From: Gammaproteobacteria bacterium
GTDB taxonomy: Bacteria; Pseudomonadota; Gammaproteobacteria; Steroidobacterales; Steroidobacteraceae
Assembly: GCA_020846815.1 (NCBI GenBank)
Contig: JADLDF010000509.1
Coordinates: forward strand, 1-10,781
Length of the DNA: 10,781 nt
Direction: 5' to 3'
A program made the translations under genes and the position numbers. Positions 1 to 7,655 of the stretch are shown piece after piece (positions within the stretch are counted from its first letter, which is position 1; every line of letters begins with the position of its first letter). The notes beneath the pieces were generated by a model. The model searched no databases, was not told where the DNA came from, and worked only from the letters and a program-made list of their open reading frames with translations.

Positions 1-318
1 CGGCGCGTGGTCGAGCTCGACCGCCTGCGCGAGCAGCAGGCGCAGCGCATCGTGCTCAACTGGCCGCGCGGCGCGCAGTCCTCCGAGACGCTGCTCGGGC
101 GCCTGGCCGAGCTGCTGGCGCCGGCCCGGCCCGGTCCCTGCCTGGTCGCGGTGCGTTACGCCGGCGAGAGGGCGAGCGCGGCGCTCGAGCTCGGGCCGGA
201 CTGGCGCGTGCGTGCGACCCGCGCGCTGCTCGAAGAGCTGGAGGGGCTGGTCGGCTCCGACGCGGTGCGGGTCGTCTACGGGCCGCCGGCGGGCACGCCG
301 AGCTCCGCGACCGGCTGA
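1..318 (+). CDS. dnaE: DNA polymerase III alpha subunit, C-terminal fragment
   Basis: This is the last 105 codons of the replicative polymerase catalytic subunit; the frame is already open at base 1 and ends with TGA at 316-318. The polymerase, PHP and finger domains lie upstream of the window. The visible part is the extreme C-terminal region, which in the family contains the tau-binding portion. The stretch ending in a tryptophan-arginine-valine motif, a helix (ALLEELEGLVG) and a final RVVYG resembles the usual DnaE C-terminus. The strongest support is context, because dnaE immediately precedes accA in many Gammaproteobacteria. The identification is an inference from a short, weakly conserved tail plus synteny. 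A GTG at position 7 could be mistaken for a start, but the upstream codons are also open. Confidence 0.8.
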   Translation, partial: RRVVELDRLREQQAQRIVLNWPRGAQSSETLLGRLAELLAPARPGPCLVAVRYAGERASAALELGPDWRVRATRALLEELEGLVGSDAVRVVYGPPAGTPSSATG

Positions 319-414
319 AGGGCCGCCGCGCTGCGCCGGGACGCCGCCATTGCGCCGCGGGGCGGACCTCCTTAATCTGCCCGCGGTCCAGGTCAGCAGA
401 GTCACCCCCAGCCG
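319..414 (+). promoter_or_regulatory. dnaE-accA intergenic leader, longest non-coding stretch
   Basis: This 96-bp gap separates dnaE from accA. It has no convincing terminator (no GC stem followed by a T run) and no purine-rich ribosome binding site next to the accA ATG. The bases just before that ATG are pyrimidine-rich. A less GC-rich patch around 366-377 contains ACCTCCTTA, the same 9 bases as the anti-Shine-Dalgarno end of 16S rRNA. A promoter for accA may lie here, but I cannot place -35 and -10 boxes with confidence. In E. coli the carboxyltransferase is reported to bind accA and accD mRNA; whether this leader takes part in anything similar is unknown. Confidence 0.35.
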
Positions 415-1380
415 ATGGCCGTCAGCTTCCTCGATTTCGAACAGCCCATCGCCGAGCTCGAGGCCAAGATCGAAGAGCTGCGCCACGTCACGACCGACCC
501 GAACATCAACCTGCAGGACGAGATCGCAAGGCTGCAGGCCAAGAGCCGGCAGCTCACGACCAGCATCTTCGCCAGTCTCTCGCCCTGGCAGATCACCCAG
601 CTCGCGCGCCACCCGCAGCGGCCCTATTCGCTCGACTACCTGTCGATGATCTTCACCGACTTCCAGGAGCTGCACGGCGACCGGATGTACGGCGACGATC
701 TGGCGATCGTCGGTGGCCTGGCACGGCTCGACGGCCGGCCGGTCATGGTCATCGGCCACCAGAAGGGGCGCGACACCAAGGAGCGCGTACGTCGCAACTA
801 CGGCATGCCCAAGCCGGAGGGCTACCGCAAGGCGCTGCGGCTCATGCGGCTGGCGGAGCGCTTCTCGCTGCCGCTGGTCACGTTCATCGACACGCCCGGC
901 GCCTATCCGGGCGTCGGCTCCGAGGAGCGCAATCAGAGCGAGGCGATCGCGCGCAACCTGTTCGAGATGGTCGTGCTGCGCATCCCGATCGTCAGCGTCG
1001 TCATCGGCGAGGGTGGCTCGGGCGGTGCGCTGGCGATCGGCATCTGCGACCGCCTGCTGATGCTGCAGTACAGCACCTATTCGGTGATCTCGCCCGAGGG
1101 CTGCGCCTCGATCCTCTGGAAGAGCGCCGACAAGAAGGAGGTCGCGGCCGAGGCGATGGGCCTCACCGCCGACCGTCTGGCGAAACTCGGTCTGGTCGAC
1201 GAGGTGCTGCGCGAGCCGCTCGGCGGCGCGCACCGCGACGTCGCCGCGACGGCCGCGACGCTGCGCGAGGCACTGGTGCGCCACCTCGACCAGCTCTGCG
1301 CCATTTCGCCCGATGTGCTGCGTGCGCAGCGCAGCGAGAAGATCGCCGGTTTCGGTGTCTGGTCCGAGTCGGGCGGCTGA
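415..1380 (+). CDS. accA: Acetyl-CoA carboxylase carboxyltransferase subunit alpha
   Basis: AccA pairs with AccD in the cytoplasm to move the carboxyl group from carboxybiotin on AccB to acetyl-CoA, giving malonyl-CoA for fatty acid synthesis. The product is 321 residues, against 319 in E. coli. The ATG start at 415 gives the conserved N-terminus with [15 protein letters not shown] at about residues 5-19. The crotonase-fold carboxyltransferase core follows: [10 protein letters not shown] at 157-166, the glycine-rich [12 protein letters not shown] at 198-209, which in the family forms the acyl-CoA/carboxybiotin oxyanion site, and [15 protein letters not shown] at 226-240. All key motifs are intact. 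It lies between dnaE and tilS on the same strand, the usual gammaproteobacterial position. No clear Shine-Dalgarno sequence precedes the start. The identification is secure. Confidence 0.98.
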   Translation: MAVSFLDFEQPIAELEAKIEELRHVTTDPNINLQDEIARLQAKSRQLTTSIFASLSPWQITQLARHPQRPYSLDYLSMIFTDFQELHGDRMYGDDLAIVGGLARLDGRPVMVIGHQKGRDTKERVRRNYGMPKPEGYRKALRLMRLAERFSLPLVTFIDTPGAYPGVGSEERNQSEAIARNLFEMVVLRIPIVSVVIGEGGSGGALAIGICDRLLMLQYSTYSVISPEGCASILWKSADKKEVAAEAMGLTADRLAKLGLVDEVLREPLGGAHRDVAATAATLREALVRHLDQLCAISPDVLRAQRSEKIAGFGVWSESGG

Positions 1381-3007
1381 GCGGTTCCGGGCCCGGTCCC
1401 GGTCCGGGGTCGGCGACGACCTGCCGCAGCGTCTGGCGCGGCGCCTGCAGGCCCTGCTGCCCGCAGGTGCTCATCCCGCCTGGCTGGTCGCGTTCAGCGG
1501 CGGCGCCGACTCGCTGGCACTGCTCGCGGCGCTGCGCGACCTGCAGCGTGCAAAGCCGGCAGGGCGGCGCGCGGTGCTGCGCGCCGTGCACGTCGACCAC
1601 GGTCTGAATCCGCGCTCGCGGGCCTGGGCGCGTCACTGCCGGCAGCTGTGCCGCGAGCTCGGCGTGCCGTTGACGGTGCGGCGCGCGCGCATCGTCGTGC
1701 CACGCGGCGCCTCGCTCGAGGCCGTGGCGCGCACGGCGCGCTACGCGCTGCTGCGCGCGACGCTGCGCCCCGGCGAGCTGCTGCTGACGGCCCATCATCT
1801 GGACGACCAGCTCGAGACGCTGCTGTTGCAGCTGCTGCGCGGCGCCGGCGTCGCGGGTCTCGCGGCGATGCCGGAGGCAGCGCCTTTCGGTCGCGGCTGG
1901 CTGCTGCGGCCGCTGCTCGGCACGACGCGCGACGCGCTCGTCGAGTGGGTCCGCGCGCGCGGCCTCGGCTGGGTCGAGGACGACAGCAACGCCGACGAGC
2001 GCTTCGACCGCAACTATCTGCGCCGCCAGGTCGTGCCCGTGTTGAAAGCCCGCTGGAGCGCCGCGGCGCAGGTCGTGGCTCGCAGCGCCGCGCATCTGGC
2101 CGAAGCGCGTGGCGTGCTCGAGGAAGTCGCCGCCGCCGATCTCGCAGGCCTCGCCCGCGGTCGCGCGCTGGACATCGCTGCACTGCAGCGCCTGTCGAGC
2201 GCGCGGCGGCGGCTCGCCGTACGCGCCTGGATCCAGCAGCAGGGACTGCCGCTGCCCGACACACGACATCTCGAACGCGTGCTCGGCGAGCTGACCGCGG
2301 CGCGCCGCGATGCGCAGCCCTGCGTGCGCTGGCAGGGTGCCGAGGTGCGCCGTCATCGCGGCCGGCTGTATCTGTTGGCGGTCGACCCGGTCGTGCCGGT
2401 GTCCGGATCTCTGCCGCGCGCGGCCGAGCTGCATTGGGACTGGCGAGGCGGGGCCGCGCGCGGGCGGGGCCCGCAGCAGGGGCGCGCGCGTGGTCCGGAG
2501 CGCACGCACGCACGTGGCCTGGGGCGGGAACGTGAGCGTGGCCAGGGGCGGGGACGCGGGCGGGAACGCGTCGGCGAAGACGGGTCTGGACCTACGTCTG
2601 GCGGCGTGCTGCCGCTCGGCGCCGGGCTCGGCAGCCTCGTGCTGCGCCGCGATCCGCGCGGCGCGCTCGATGGCGATCGCCTGCCGGAGCGGCTCGTGGT
2701 GCGCTGGCGCGACGGCGGCGAGCGCCTGCGGACCGAGCGCGACGGACCCCAGCGCAGACTGAAGGAAGTGCTGCGGGTGCGCGGCGTGCTGCCGTGGATG
2801 CGGGGGCGGCTGCCGCTGCTGTATGCGGGCGATGTACTGGTGGCCGTCGCGGATCTTGCCGTCGCTGCCGCGTTCCAGGCCGGCGCGAATTGCCGCAACC
2901 GCTGGCGGCTGGAATGGCGCGATGCTCCGGTGCGCGTCGCTGTGCCGGATCCCGCAACCCCGGCCGCTCAGCCGGCCGGTACTTCGGCGAGGCCAGACAG
3001 GCAGTAG
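1355..3007 (+). CDS. tilS: tRNA(Ile)-lysidine synthase with RG-rich insert
   Basis: TilS attaches lysine to C34 of the CAU-anticodon tRNA(Ile), making lysidine so that the tRNA reads AUA and is charged with isoleucine. From the GTG at 1355 the product is 550 residues, well above the 432 of E. coli. The N-terminal PP-loop ATPase domain shows SGGADS at 48-53 and the HHLDDQLET motif at 147-155. A middle tRNA-binding domain follows. A C-terminal TilS domain contains [22 protein letters not shown] from about residue 469. Residues 364-417 are an Arg/Gly-rich insert between the middle and C-terminal domains. The start is uncertain: ATG 1313, GTG 1322 and GTG 1355 are all in frame, none has a good ribosome binding site, and all overlap accA. 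I chose 1355 for the shortest overlap (26 bp). The 3' end overlaps the converging propeller gene by 40 bp. Confidence 0.93.
   Translation: MSGPSRAAERFRARSRSGVGDDLPQRLARRLQALLPAGAHPAWLVAFSGGADSLALLAALRDLQRAKPAGRRAVLRAVHVDHGLNPRSRAWARHCRQLCRELGVPLTVRRARIVVPRGASLEAVARTARYALLRATLRPGELLLTAHHLDDQLETLLLQLLRGAGVAGLAAMPEAAPFGRGWLLRPLLGTTRDALVEWVRARGLGWVEDDSNADERFDRNYLRRQVVPVLKARWSAAAQVVARSAAHLAEARGVLEEVAAADLAGLARGRALDIAALQRLSSARRRLAVRAWIQQQGLPLPDTRHLERVLGELTAARRDAQPCVRWQGAEVRRHRGRLYLLAVDPVVPVSGSLPRAAELHWDWRGGAARGRGPQQGRARGPERTHARGLGRERERGQGRGRGRERVGEDGSGPTSGGVLPLGAGLGSLVLRRDPRGALDGDRLPERLVVRWRDGGERLRTERDGPQRRLKEVLRVRGVLPWMRGRLPLLYAGDVLVAVADLAVAAAFQAGANCRNRWRLEWRDAPVRVAVPDPATPAAQPAGTSARPDRQ
2444..2605 (+). 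repeat. Low-complexity segment encoding the RG-rich insert of TilS
   Basis: This G-rich segment encodes about 54 residues, of which 14 are Arg and 17 Gly, with runs such as [16 protein letters not shown]. The 11-mer GGGCGGGAACG occurs at 2522-2532 and again at 2558-2568. The spacing of 36 bp keeps the copies in frame, and each encodes GRER 12 residues apart. Related GGGGCGGG(A/G)ACG units lie between them. This looks like in-frame expansion by slippage or local duplication. Flanking TilS sequence is continuous on both sides, so the reading frame is not broken. The protein segment is predicted to be disordered and strongly basic. Confidence 0.7.
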
Positions 3008-3852
3008 CGGCGCCGGATGTCGAGCACGTGGCGCAGCTCGCCCGTCTCGACGTCGCGGGTCTCGAGGCGACCTTCGACGAAGTTGCCGACATGGAACACG
3101 CGCTGGTCGAGCGACAGCGTCAGGCGCGACCAACCGCCGGCGCTGCCGAACTCGTAGCCGCGCAGCGGTGCGCCATTCGGCGCGAGCAGCAGCGCGCCGT
3201 TGCCGGTCGCCATGAGGATCCGCCCGTCGCGCAGCGCCGCCGGGCCGTAGGTGCCGCGCGGATCCTCGGCGCCGAGGACAAGCAGGTCGGGGAGCTGGCG
3301 GCGCGCCTGCAGGTCGTAGCGCATCAGGCGGCGGCCGGCTTCGGATACGTAGAGCAGCGTGTGGCCGTCGGCGGCGAGCGCGACGTGGGTGACGCAGTGG
3401 AAGCCGCGCCGGCCGCCGTCGACCTCCACGGACAGCGCTTCGATGGTCTCGCGGCGCAGATCGCCGATCCAGAGCCGGGGTCCGGGCTGGTCCGGCGGCT
3501 CGCCGAGGCGGCTGTGCAGGCCGGCGACGAAGCGCCCGTCGGGCAGGAACAGCAGTGCGCCGATGCGCGCCCGCGGCAGCAGCGGTGCGAGTCCGGTGCA
3601 GCGTCCCTCGCGATCGAAGCGCGTGACCGTCTGGCTGCCCGGATCGCAGGCGTACAGCGAGCGGTCAGCGGGGTCGATCGCGAGGCCGACGACGAGGCCG
3701 GTCTGGCCCGTGCGCAGCTCGCCTTTGGGCACGAAATCGGCGCCGTAATGCAGCACCCGGCCGGCGCCGGCGTGGTTGCGCAGGTCGACGTCGCGGTCGT
3801 CGACGTCGGTGGCGGCGATCAGCAGGTCGCCGGCGGCGAAAGGCTGGCTCAT
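2968..3852 (-). CDS. Cytoplasmic beta-propeller (SMP-30/NHL/YncE-like) protein, function unknown
   Basis: The product is 294 residues, last in the opp operon. Its ATG (3852-3850) overlaps the oppF TGA in an ATGA, and GGGGAA eight bases upstream provides a ribosome binding site, so translation is probably coupled to OppF. Repeating blade-like units are visible: GLAIDPADRSLYACDP at 55-70, LFLPDGRFVAG at 101-111, HVALAADGHTLLYVSEAG at 156-173, ALRDGRILMATGNG at 206-219 and LSLDQRVFHVGNF at 247-258. Each fits a four-stranded propeller blade of 40-50 residues, so about six blades. There is no signal peptide or membrane segment, which predicts a cytoplasmic location, unlike YncE or many secreted NHL proteins. 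It may be a sugar-lactone lactonase-like enzyme or a non-enzymatic scaffold; I could not assign the metal ligands of SMP-30 lactonases. The fold is moderately sure, the function unknown. Confidence 0.8.
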   Translation of the reverse strand: MSQPFAAGDLLIAATDVDDRDVDLRNHAGAGRVLHYGADFVPKGELRTGQTGLVVGLAIDPADRSLYACDPGSQTVTRFDREGRCTGLAPLLPRARIGALLFLPDGRFVAGLHSRLGEPPDQPGPRLWIGDLRRETIEALSVEVDGGRRGFHCVTHVALAADGHTLLYVSEAGRRLMRYDLQARRQLPDLLVLGAEDPRGTYGPAALRDGRILMATGNGALLLAPNGAPLRGYEFGSAGGWSRLTLSLDQRVFHVGNFVEGRLETRDVETGELRHVLDIRRRYCLSGLAEVPAG

Positions 3853-4835
3853 CGGTGATCTTCCCCGAGCGGATGATGGCAGGCGAACGCAGTGGCAGTG
3901 CCGGCGGCCAGTGGCGGCGTGGTGATCTTGCAGACGACCGTCGCGCGCGGACAGCGCGTGCGGAACACGCAGCCCGAAGGCGGATCGAGCGGGCTCGGCA
4001 GCTCGCCGGGCAGCGCGGATGCCGCGGCGCGGGCACGTTCGATCGCCGGGTCGGGCACGGGCACGGCGTCGATCAGCGAGCGGCTGTAGGGGTGGCGCGG
4101 CGCGGCGAAGACGGCCCGCGCGTCACCTTGCTCCATGGTGCGGCCGAGATACAGCACCAGCAGCCGCCGGCTCACGTGCCGCACGACCGAGAGGTCGTGG
4201 CTGATGAACAGCAGCGCGATGCCGGTATCGCGCTGGATGTCGGCCAGCAGGTTCAGGATCTGGGCCTGGATCGACACGTCGAGCGCGCTCACGGCCTCGT
4301 CGCAGATCACCAGGCGCGGCTCGGCCACGAGCGCGCGCGCGAGGCTCACGCGCTGGTTCTGCCCGCCGGAGAGCTCGTGCGGATAGCGCTCGGCGAAGGC
4401 CGGACCGAGACCGACGCGCTCTAGCATCGCCACGGCGAGACGGTCGCGCTCGCGCTGGGCGAGGCCGGGCTCGAAGATGTCGAGCGGCTCGCGCACCGAC
4501 TGGCGCACCGTGAAGCGCGGGTTCAGGCTCGCCAGCGGGTCCTGGAACACCATGCGCATCGCGCGGCGCAGCGGCTGCAGGCCGCGCTCGCCGACGCCGG
4601 TGTAGTCCCGGCCCGCGAAGCGGATCGAGCCGCTCGTGACCGGCACGAGACCGAGCAGCGCGCGCGCCAGCGTCGACTTGCCGCAGCCCGACTCGCCGAC
4701 GACGCCGAGCGTTTCGCCCGCTTCGATCGAGAAGCTCACGTCGTCGACGGCGCGCAGCGTCTGCGGTGCGCCGCCGCGGCCGCGGACCGGGAAGTGCACC
4801 GCCAGCGATCGCACCTCGAGCAGTGGCTCGCTCAC
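3849..4835 (-). CDS. oppF: Oligopeptide ABC transporter ATP-binding protein OppF
   Basis: This is one of the two ATPases that power peptide import through OppBC at the inner face of the membrane. The product is 328 residues, close to E. coli OppF. Walker A GESGCGKST is at 47-55, the Q-loop glutamine at about 98, signature LSGGQ at 155-159, Walker B LVICDE at 175-180 and the switch histidine (ISHD) at 213. The oligopeptide/dipeptide C-terminal extension has HPYSRSL at 248-254 and cysteines at 289, 295, 302 and 319, a pattern that holds an iron-sulfur cluster in related DppD-type proteins. The start is the GTG at 4835-4833, which overlaps the oppD TGA by four bases and has GGGAGG seven bases upstream. 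The frame stays open further upstream, but this start fits the family N-terminus. All catalytic motifs are present. Confidence 0.96.
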   Translation of the reverse strand: MSEPLLEVRSLAVHFPVRGRGGAPQTLRAVDDVSFSIEAGETLGVVGESGCGKSTLARALLGLVPVTSGSIRFAGRDYTGVGERGLQPLRRAMRMVFQDPLASLNPRFTVRQSVREPLDIFEPGLAQRERDRLAVAMLERVGLGPAFAERYPHELSGGQNQRVSLARALVAEPRLVICDEAVSALDVSIQAQILNLLADIQRDTGIALLFISHDLSVVRHVSRRLLVLYLGRTMEQGDARAVFAAPRHPYSRSLIDAVPVPDPAIERARAAASALPGELPSPLDPPSGCVFRTRCPRATVVCKITTPPLAAGTATAFACHHPLGEDHR

Positions 4836-5821
4836 GGCGGCGCCTCCCGATGACAGGCGACCCAGCGGATCGCCTCGCCGCCCTCCGCACGCGGTTCGAG
4901 CGCGGGCCGCTCGCGGTCGCAGCGCGCATCTGCCCAGGCACAGCGCGGCGCGAACGCGCACCCTGGGGCATCGGCGGCCGGCGAGGGCGGCTGGCCTTCG
5001 ATCGAGCGCAGCCGCGCGATCGGAGCATCGTCCAGCCGCGGCCGGCAGTCGAGCAGCGCGCGGGTGTAGGGATGCGCGGGCGCGCGGAACAGCGTGGCGG
5101 CGTCGGCGCGCTCGACGATGCGCCCGGCATACATGACCGCGACCTCGTCGCAGGTGCCGGCGACGACGCCGAGGTCGTGGGTCACGAGCACCAGCGAAGT
5201 GCCGGTGTGCTCGACCACGGCGCGGAAGGTGCGCAGCACCTCCGCCTGCACGGTCACATCGAGCGCAGTCGTGGGCTCGTCGGCGATCAGCAGCGCCGGG
5301 CGCAGCACCAGCGCCGTCGCGATGACGATGCGCTGGCGCATGCCGCCGGAGAGCTCGAACGGATACATGTCGAAGCGCCGCTCGGGGTCGGTGATGCGCA
5401 CGCGCTCCATGATCTCGAGGCTGCGGCGGCGCGCCTCGAACCGGTTCACGCCCTCGTGGTGCATCACGACCTCGGAGAGCTGTGCACCGACGGTCCGGTG
5501 CGGAGTCAGCGCCGTCATCGGATCCTGGAAGACGATGTCCATGCGCGGGCCGCGCAGCGCGTCGAGGCGGCGTCGCGACAGGCCGACGAGCTGCTCGCCG
5601 TCGAACAGCACCGAGCCGCGCACCGCGGCGTTGCGCGGCAGCAGGCCCATGATCGCGAAGCAGGTCTGGCTCTTGCCGGAGCCCGACTCGCCGACGATGC
5701 CGAGACTGCGGCCGGCCGCGACCTCGAAGCTGACGCCGCGCACCGCGTCGACCGGCCCGCGGCGCGTGTCGAACCGGACCGTCAGATCGCGGACCGAGAG
5801 CAGCGGCGCCGGCGCGCTCAT
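4832..5821 (-). CDS. oppD: Oligopeptide ABC transporter ATP-binding protein OppD
   Basis: This is the partner ATPase of OppF. The product is 329 residues from an ATG (5821-5819) that overlaps the oppC TGA as ATGA, with GAGGG seven bases upstream. Walker A GESGSGKSQ is at 44-52; the final Q, in place of the usual T, is shared with E. coli OppD and separates this subunit from OppF. The Q-loop glutamine is at 99 (VFQDPMTALTP), signature LSGGM at 157-161, Walker B ALLIADE at 176-182, D-loop TALD at 185-188 and the switch histidine at 215 (VTHDLGVVAG). The C-terminal extension has HPYTRALL at 250-257 and cysteines at 288, 294, 301 and 323. Sequence and position both support OppD. No motif is missing. 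Confidence 0.96.
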   Translation of the reverse strand: MSAPAPLLSVRDLTVRFDTRRGPVDAVRGVSFEVAAGRSLGIVGESGSGKSQTCFAIMGLLPRNAAVRGSVLFDGEQLVGLSRRRLDALRGPRMDIVFQDPMTALTPHRTVGAQLSEVVMHHEGVNRFEARRRSLEIMERVRITDPERRFDMYPFELSGGMRQRIVIATALVLRPALLIADEPTTALDVTVQAEVLRTFRAVVEHTGTSLVLVTHDLGVVAGTCDEVAVMYAGRIVERADAATLFRAPAHPYTRALLDCRPRLDDAPIARLRSIEGQPPSPAADAPGCAFAPRCAWADARCDRERPALEPRAEGGEAIRWVACHREAPP

Positions 5822-6714
5822 GCGTCGTCCCTCGGATCGAGCGCGTCGCGCAGGCCGTCGCCGATGAAGTTGAACGCGAACATGGTCGCGGCGAGGAAGG
5901 CCGCCGGGATCACCAGCAGCCACGGCGCCGAGTCGAGCGAGGCCGTGCCCTGGCTGATCAGCAGGCCCCAGCTCGTCTGCGGCTCCTGCACGCCGAGGCC
6001 GAGGAAGGACAGGAAACTCTCGACCAGGATCACGACCGGCACCAGCAGCGTCGAGAACACGATGACCGGGCCGACGACGTTCGGTACGATGTGCCGCAGC
6101 ACGATGCGCCGCGCCGGCGCGCCGAGCGAGCGGGCCGCCTCGACGTACTCGGTCTGCTTGGCCGCGAGCGTCTGGCCGCGCACGATGCGCGCGATGGTCA
6201 GCCATTCCACGGCGCCGATCGCCAGGAACACCAGGAAGATGTTCCGGCCGAACACCGTCACCAGGATGATGATCGCGAAGAACAGCGGCAGCGCGTACAG
6301 CACGTCGACGATGCGCATCATCACCTGGTCGGTGCGCCCGCCGGCGTAGCCGGCGATCGCGCCGTAGAGCACGCCGATCAGCACCGAGACCAGGGCCGTG
6401 ATTAGGCCGATCGCCAGCGACACCCGCGCCCCCGCCGCGACGCGCACGAACAGGTCGCGGCCGTTGGCATCGGTGCCGAACCAGTGCTGCTGCTCCAGGG
6501 TCGGTGCGATCTGGATCCGCTCCCAGTCGTTGGTCTCCATGTCGTGCGGCGATACCAGCGGCGCGACGAAGGCGAAAACCGTGACCGCCAGCAGCAGCAG
6601 CACGCCGGCCATCGCGGCGCGGTTGGCGGTGAAGCGGCCGAGCGCCGCCCGCCACAGCGATTCACCCCGCAGCTCGGCGGCGGCCTCGACCAGTGCGCTG
6701 CTCTCCGGCGTCAC
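5818..6714 (-). CDS. oppC: Oligopeptide ABC transporter permease OppC
   Basis: This is an inner-membrane channel subunit that pairs with OppB. The product is 298 residues. An N-terminal cytoplasmic stretch (ESLWRAALGRFTANRAA, 18-34) leads into the first membrane helix at about 36-54. A periplasmic loop with HWFGTDANGRDLFVR follows (77-91), a hallmark of DppC/OppC proteins. Further hydrophobic segments lie at about 98-122, 140-156, 160-178, 213-235 and 266-284. The EAA loop that docks on the ATPases is at 189-212 (YVEAARSLGAP...RHIVPN). The C-terminus NFIGDGLRDALDPRD is nearly identical to E. coli OppC. The GTG start (6714-6712) overlaps the oppB TGA by four bases and has GAGGGGAG six or fewer bases upstream. 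The frame remains open far upstream, but that part overlaps oppB and does not resemble a permease. Confidence 0.96.
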   Translation of the reverse strand: MTPESSALVEAAAELRGESLWRAALGRFTANRAAMAGVLLLLAVTVFAFVAPLVSPHDMETNDWERIQIAPTLEQQHWFGTDANGRDLFVRVAAGARVSLAIGLITALVSVLIGVLYGAIAGYAGGRTDQVMMRIVDVLYALPLFFAIIILVTVFGRNIFLVFLAIGAVEWLTIARIVRGQTLAAKQTEYVEAARSLGAPARRIVLRHIVPNVVGPVIVFSTLLVPVVILVESFLSFLGLGVQEPQTSWGLLISQGTASLDSAPWLLVIPAAFLAATMFAFNFIGDGLRDALDPRDDA

Positions 6715-7655
6715 ATCGCTCCCCTCGTCACCAGGCCGCGCCGGATGCGCGGGTCGAGCGCGGCGTAGGCGAGATCGGCCAGCAGGTTCATGGTCAGCAC
6801 GGCGCTCGCATAGACGATGACCACACCCATGACCAGCGGATAGTCGCGCGACAACGCGCCCTGCACGAAGTAGCGGCCGACGCCGGGCAGCCCGAAGATC
6901 TGCTCGATCACGATCGAGCCGGTCATGACGCCGGCGACCGCCGGGGCGAGGTAGCTCACCAGCGGCACCAGGGTCGGCGGCAGCGCATGGAACAGCACCA
7001 CGCGCCATTCCGGCAGGCCGCGTGCGCGCGCGGCGCGGATGAAGTTCTGGCGCCGCACGTCGAGGAAGCTGCCGCGCGACAGCCGGGCGATCACCGCGAG
7101 CTGCGGCAGCACCAGGGCCGTCAGCGGCAGGATCTTGTTCGGCCAGGCGCCGTCGCCCCAGCCGGCGACCGGCAGCAGCTTGAGCATCACTCCGAACACC
7201 AGCGTCAGCAGCGGCGCGGTGATCAGGCTCGGCACGGCGATGCCGGCCATGGCCAGCGTGCCGATGGTGTGATCGAGCCAGCGGTTCTGGTTGGCTGCGG
7301 CCACGATGCCGAGCGGCAGCCCGACCAGGGTCGCGAGCAGCAGCGCCGTCAGGCCGAGTTCCAGGCTCACCGGCAGGCCGACCGCGATCAGTTCCGAGAC
7401 GTCGTAGTCCTTGTACGAGATCGACGGCCCGAGATCGCCGCGGGCGAGGCGCGCGAGATAGAGGCCGAACTGCTCGACGACCGGCCGGTCGAGATCGTAG
7501 GCAGCGCGCAGGTTCTCGAGGATTTCGGGCTCGAGTTGCGCATCGGCGTCGAACGGCCCACCCGGCGCGATGCGCATCAGGAAGAACGACAGCGTCACGA
7601 TGACCAGCAGGGTCGGCAGCAGCACCGCGGTGCGCGTGGCCAGGAAGCGCAGCAT
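6711..7655 (-). CDS. oppB: Oligopeptide ABC transporter permease OppB
   Basis: This inner-membrane permease subunit forms the peptide channel with OppC. The product is 314 residues, close to the family length. The first helix (about 9-28) is followed by MRIAPGGPF, the usual OppB/DppB motif. The loop GPSISYKDYDV at 76-86 closely matches the OppB-specific GPSFKYKDYSV of E. coli and favours OppB over DppB. The EAA loop lies at 204-227 (NFIRAARARGLP...HALPP), and the conserved EQIFGLPGVG is at 251-260. The ATG (7655-7653) shares one base with the TGA of the MFS gene. GGAGGG six bases upstream, inside the MFS 3' end, is the best ribosome binding site in the operon. A longer open frame upstream overlaps the MFS gene and is not believable as protein. 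Confidence 0.96.
   Translation of the reverse strand: MLRFLATRTAVLLPTLLVIVTLSFFLMRIAPGGPFDADAQLEPEILENLRAAYDLDRPVVEQFGLYLARLARGDLGPSISYKDYDVSELIAVGLPVSLELGLTALLLATLVGLPLGIVAAANQNRWLDHTIGTLAMAGIAVPSLITAPLLTLVFGVMLKLLPVAGWGDGAWPNKILPLTALVLPQLAVIARLSRGSFLDVRRQNFIRAARARGLPEWRVVLFHALPPTLVPLVSYLAPAVAGVMTGSIVIEQIFGLPGVGRYFVQGALSRDYPLVMGVVIVYASAVLTMNLLADLAYAALDPRIRRGLVTRGAM

Noticed and set aside
2955..2982. A GC-rich inverted repeat (GGCCG...CGGCC type) at the tilS/propeller convergence, considered as a bidirectional terminator.
   Set aside because: It lies inside both coding sequences and has no T run on either strand. Short GGCC palindromes are common in this DNA.
1163..3133. A 656-codon open frame on the minus strand opposite accA and tilS.
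   Set aside because: It is antisense to two strongly supported genes. Its translation is Arg/Ala/Pro-rich without domain motifs, as expected when stops are rare in high-GC DNA.
4766..6349. A 527-codon open frame on the plus strand opposite oppF, oppD and oppC.
   Set aside because: It is a shadow of the ABC transporter genes, biased to Arg, Ala and His, with no recognisable domain and no ribosome binding site.
4832..6655. A longer start for oppD (up to 607 codons), suggesting a permease-ATPase fusion.
   Set aside because: The extra N-terminal part overlaps oppC in another frame and has no membrane-segment pattern. The ATG at 5821 has an ATGA junction, a good ribosome binding site and the family N-terminus.
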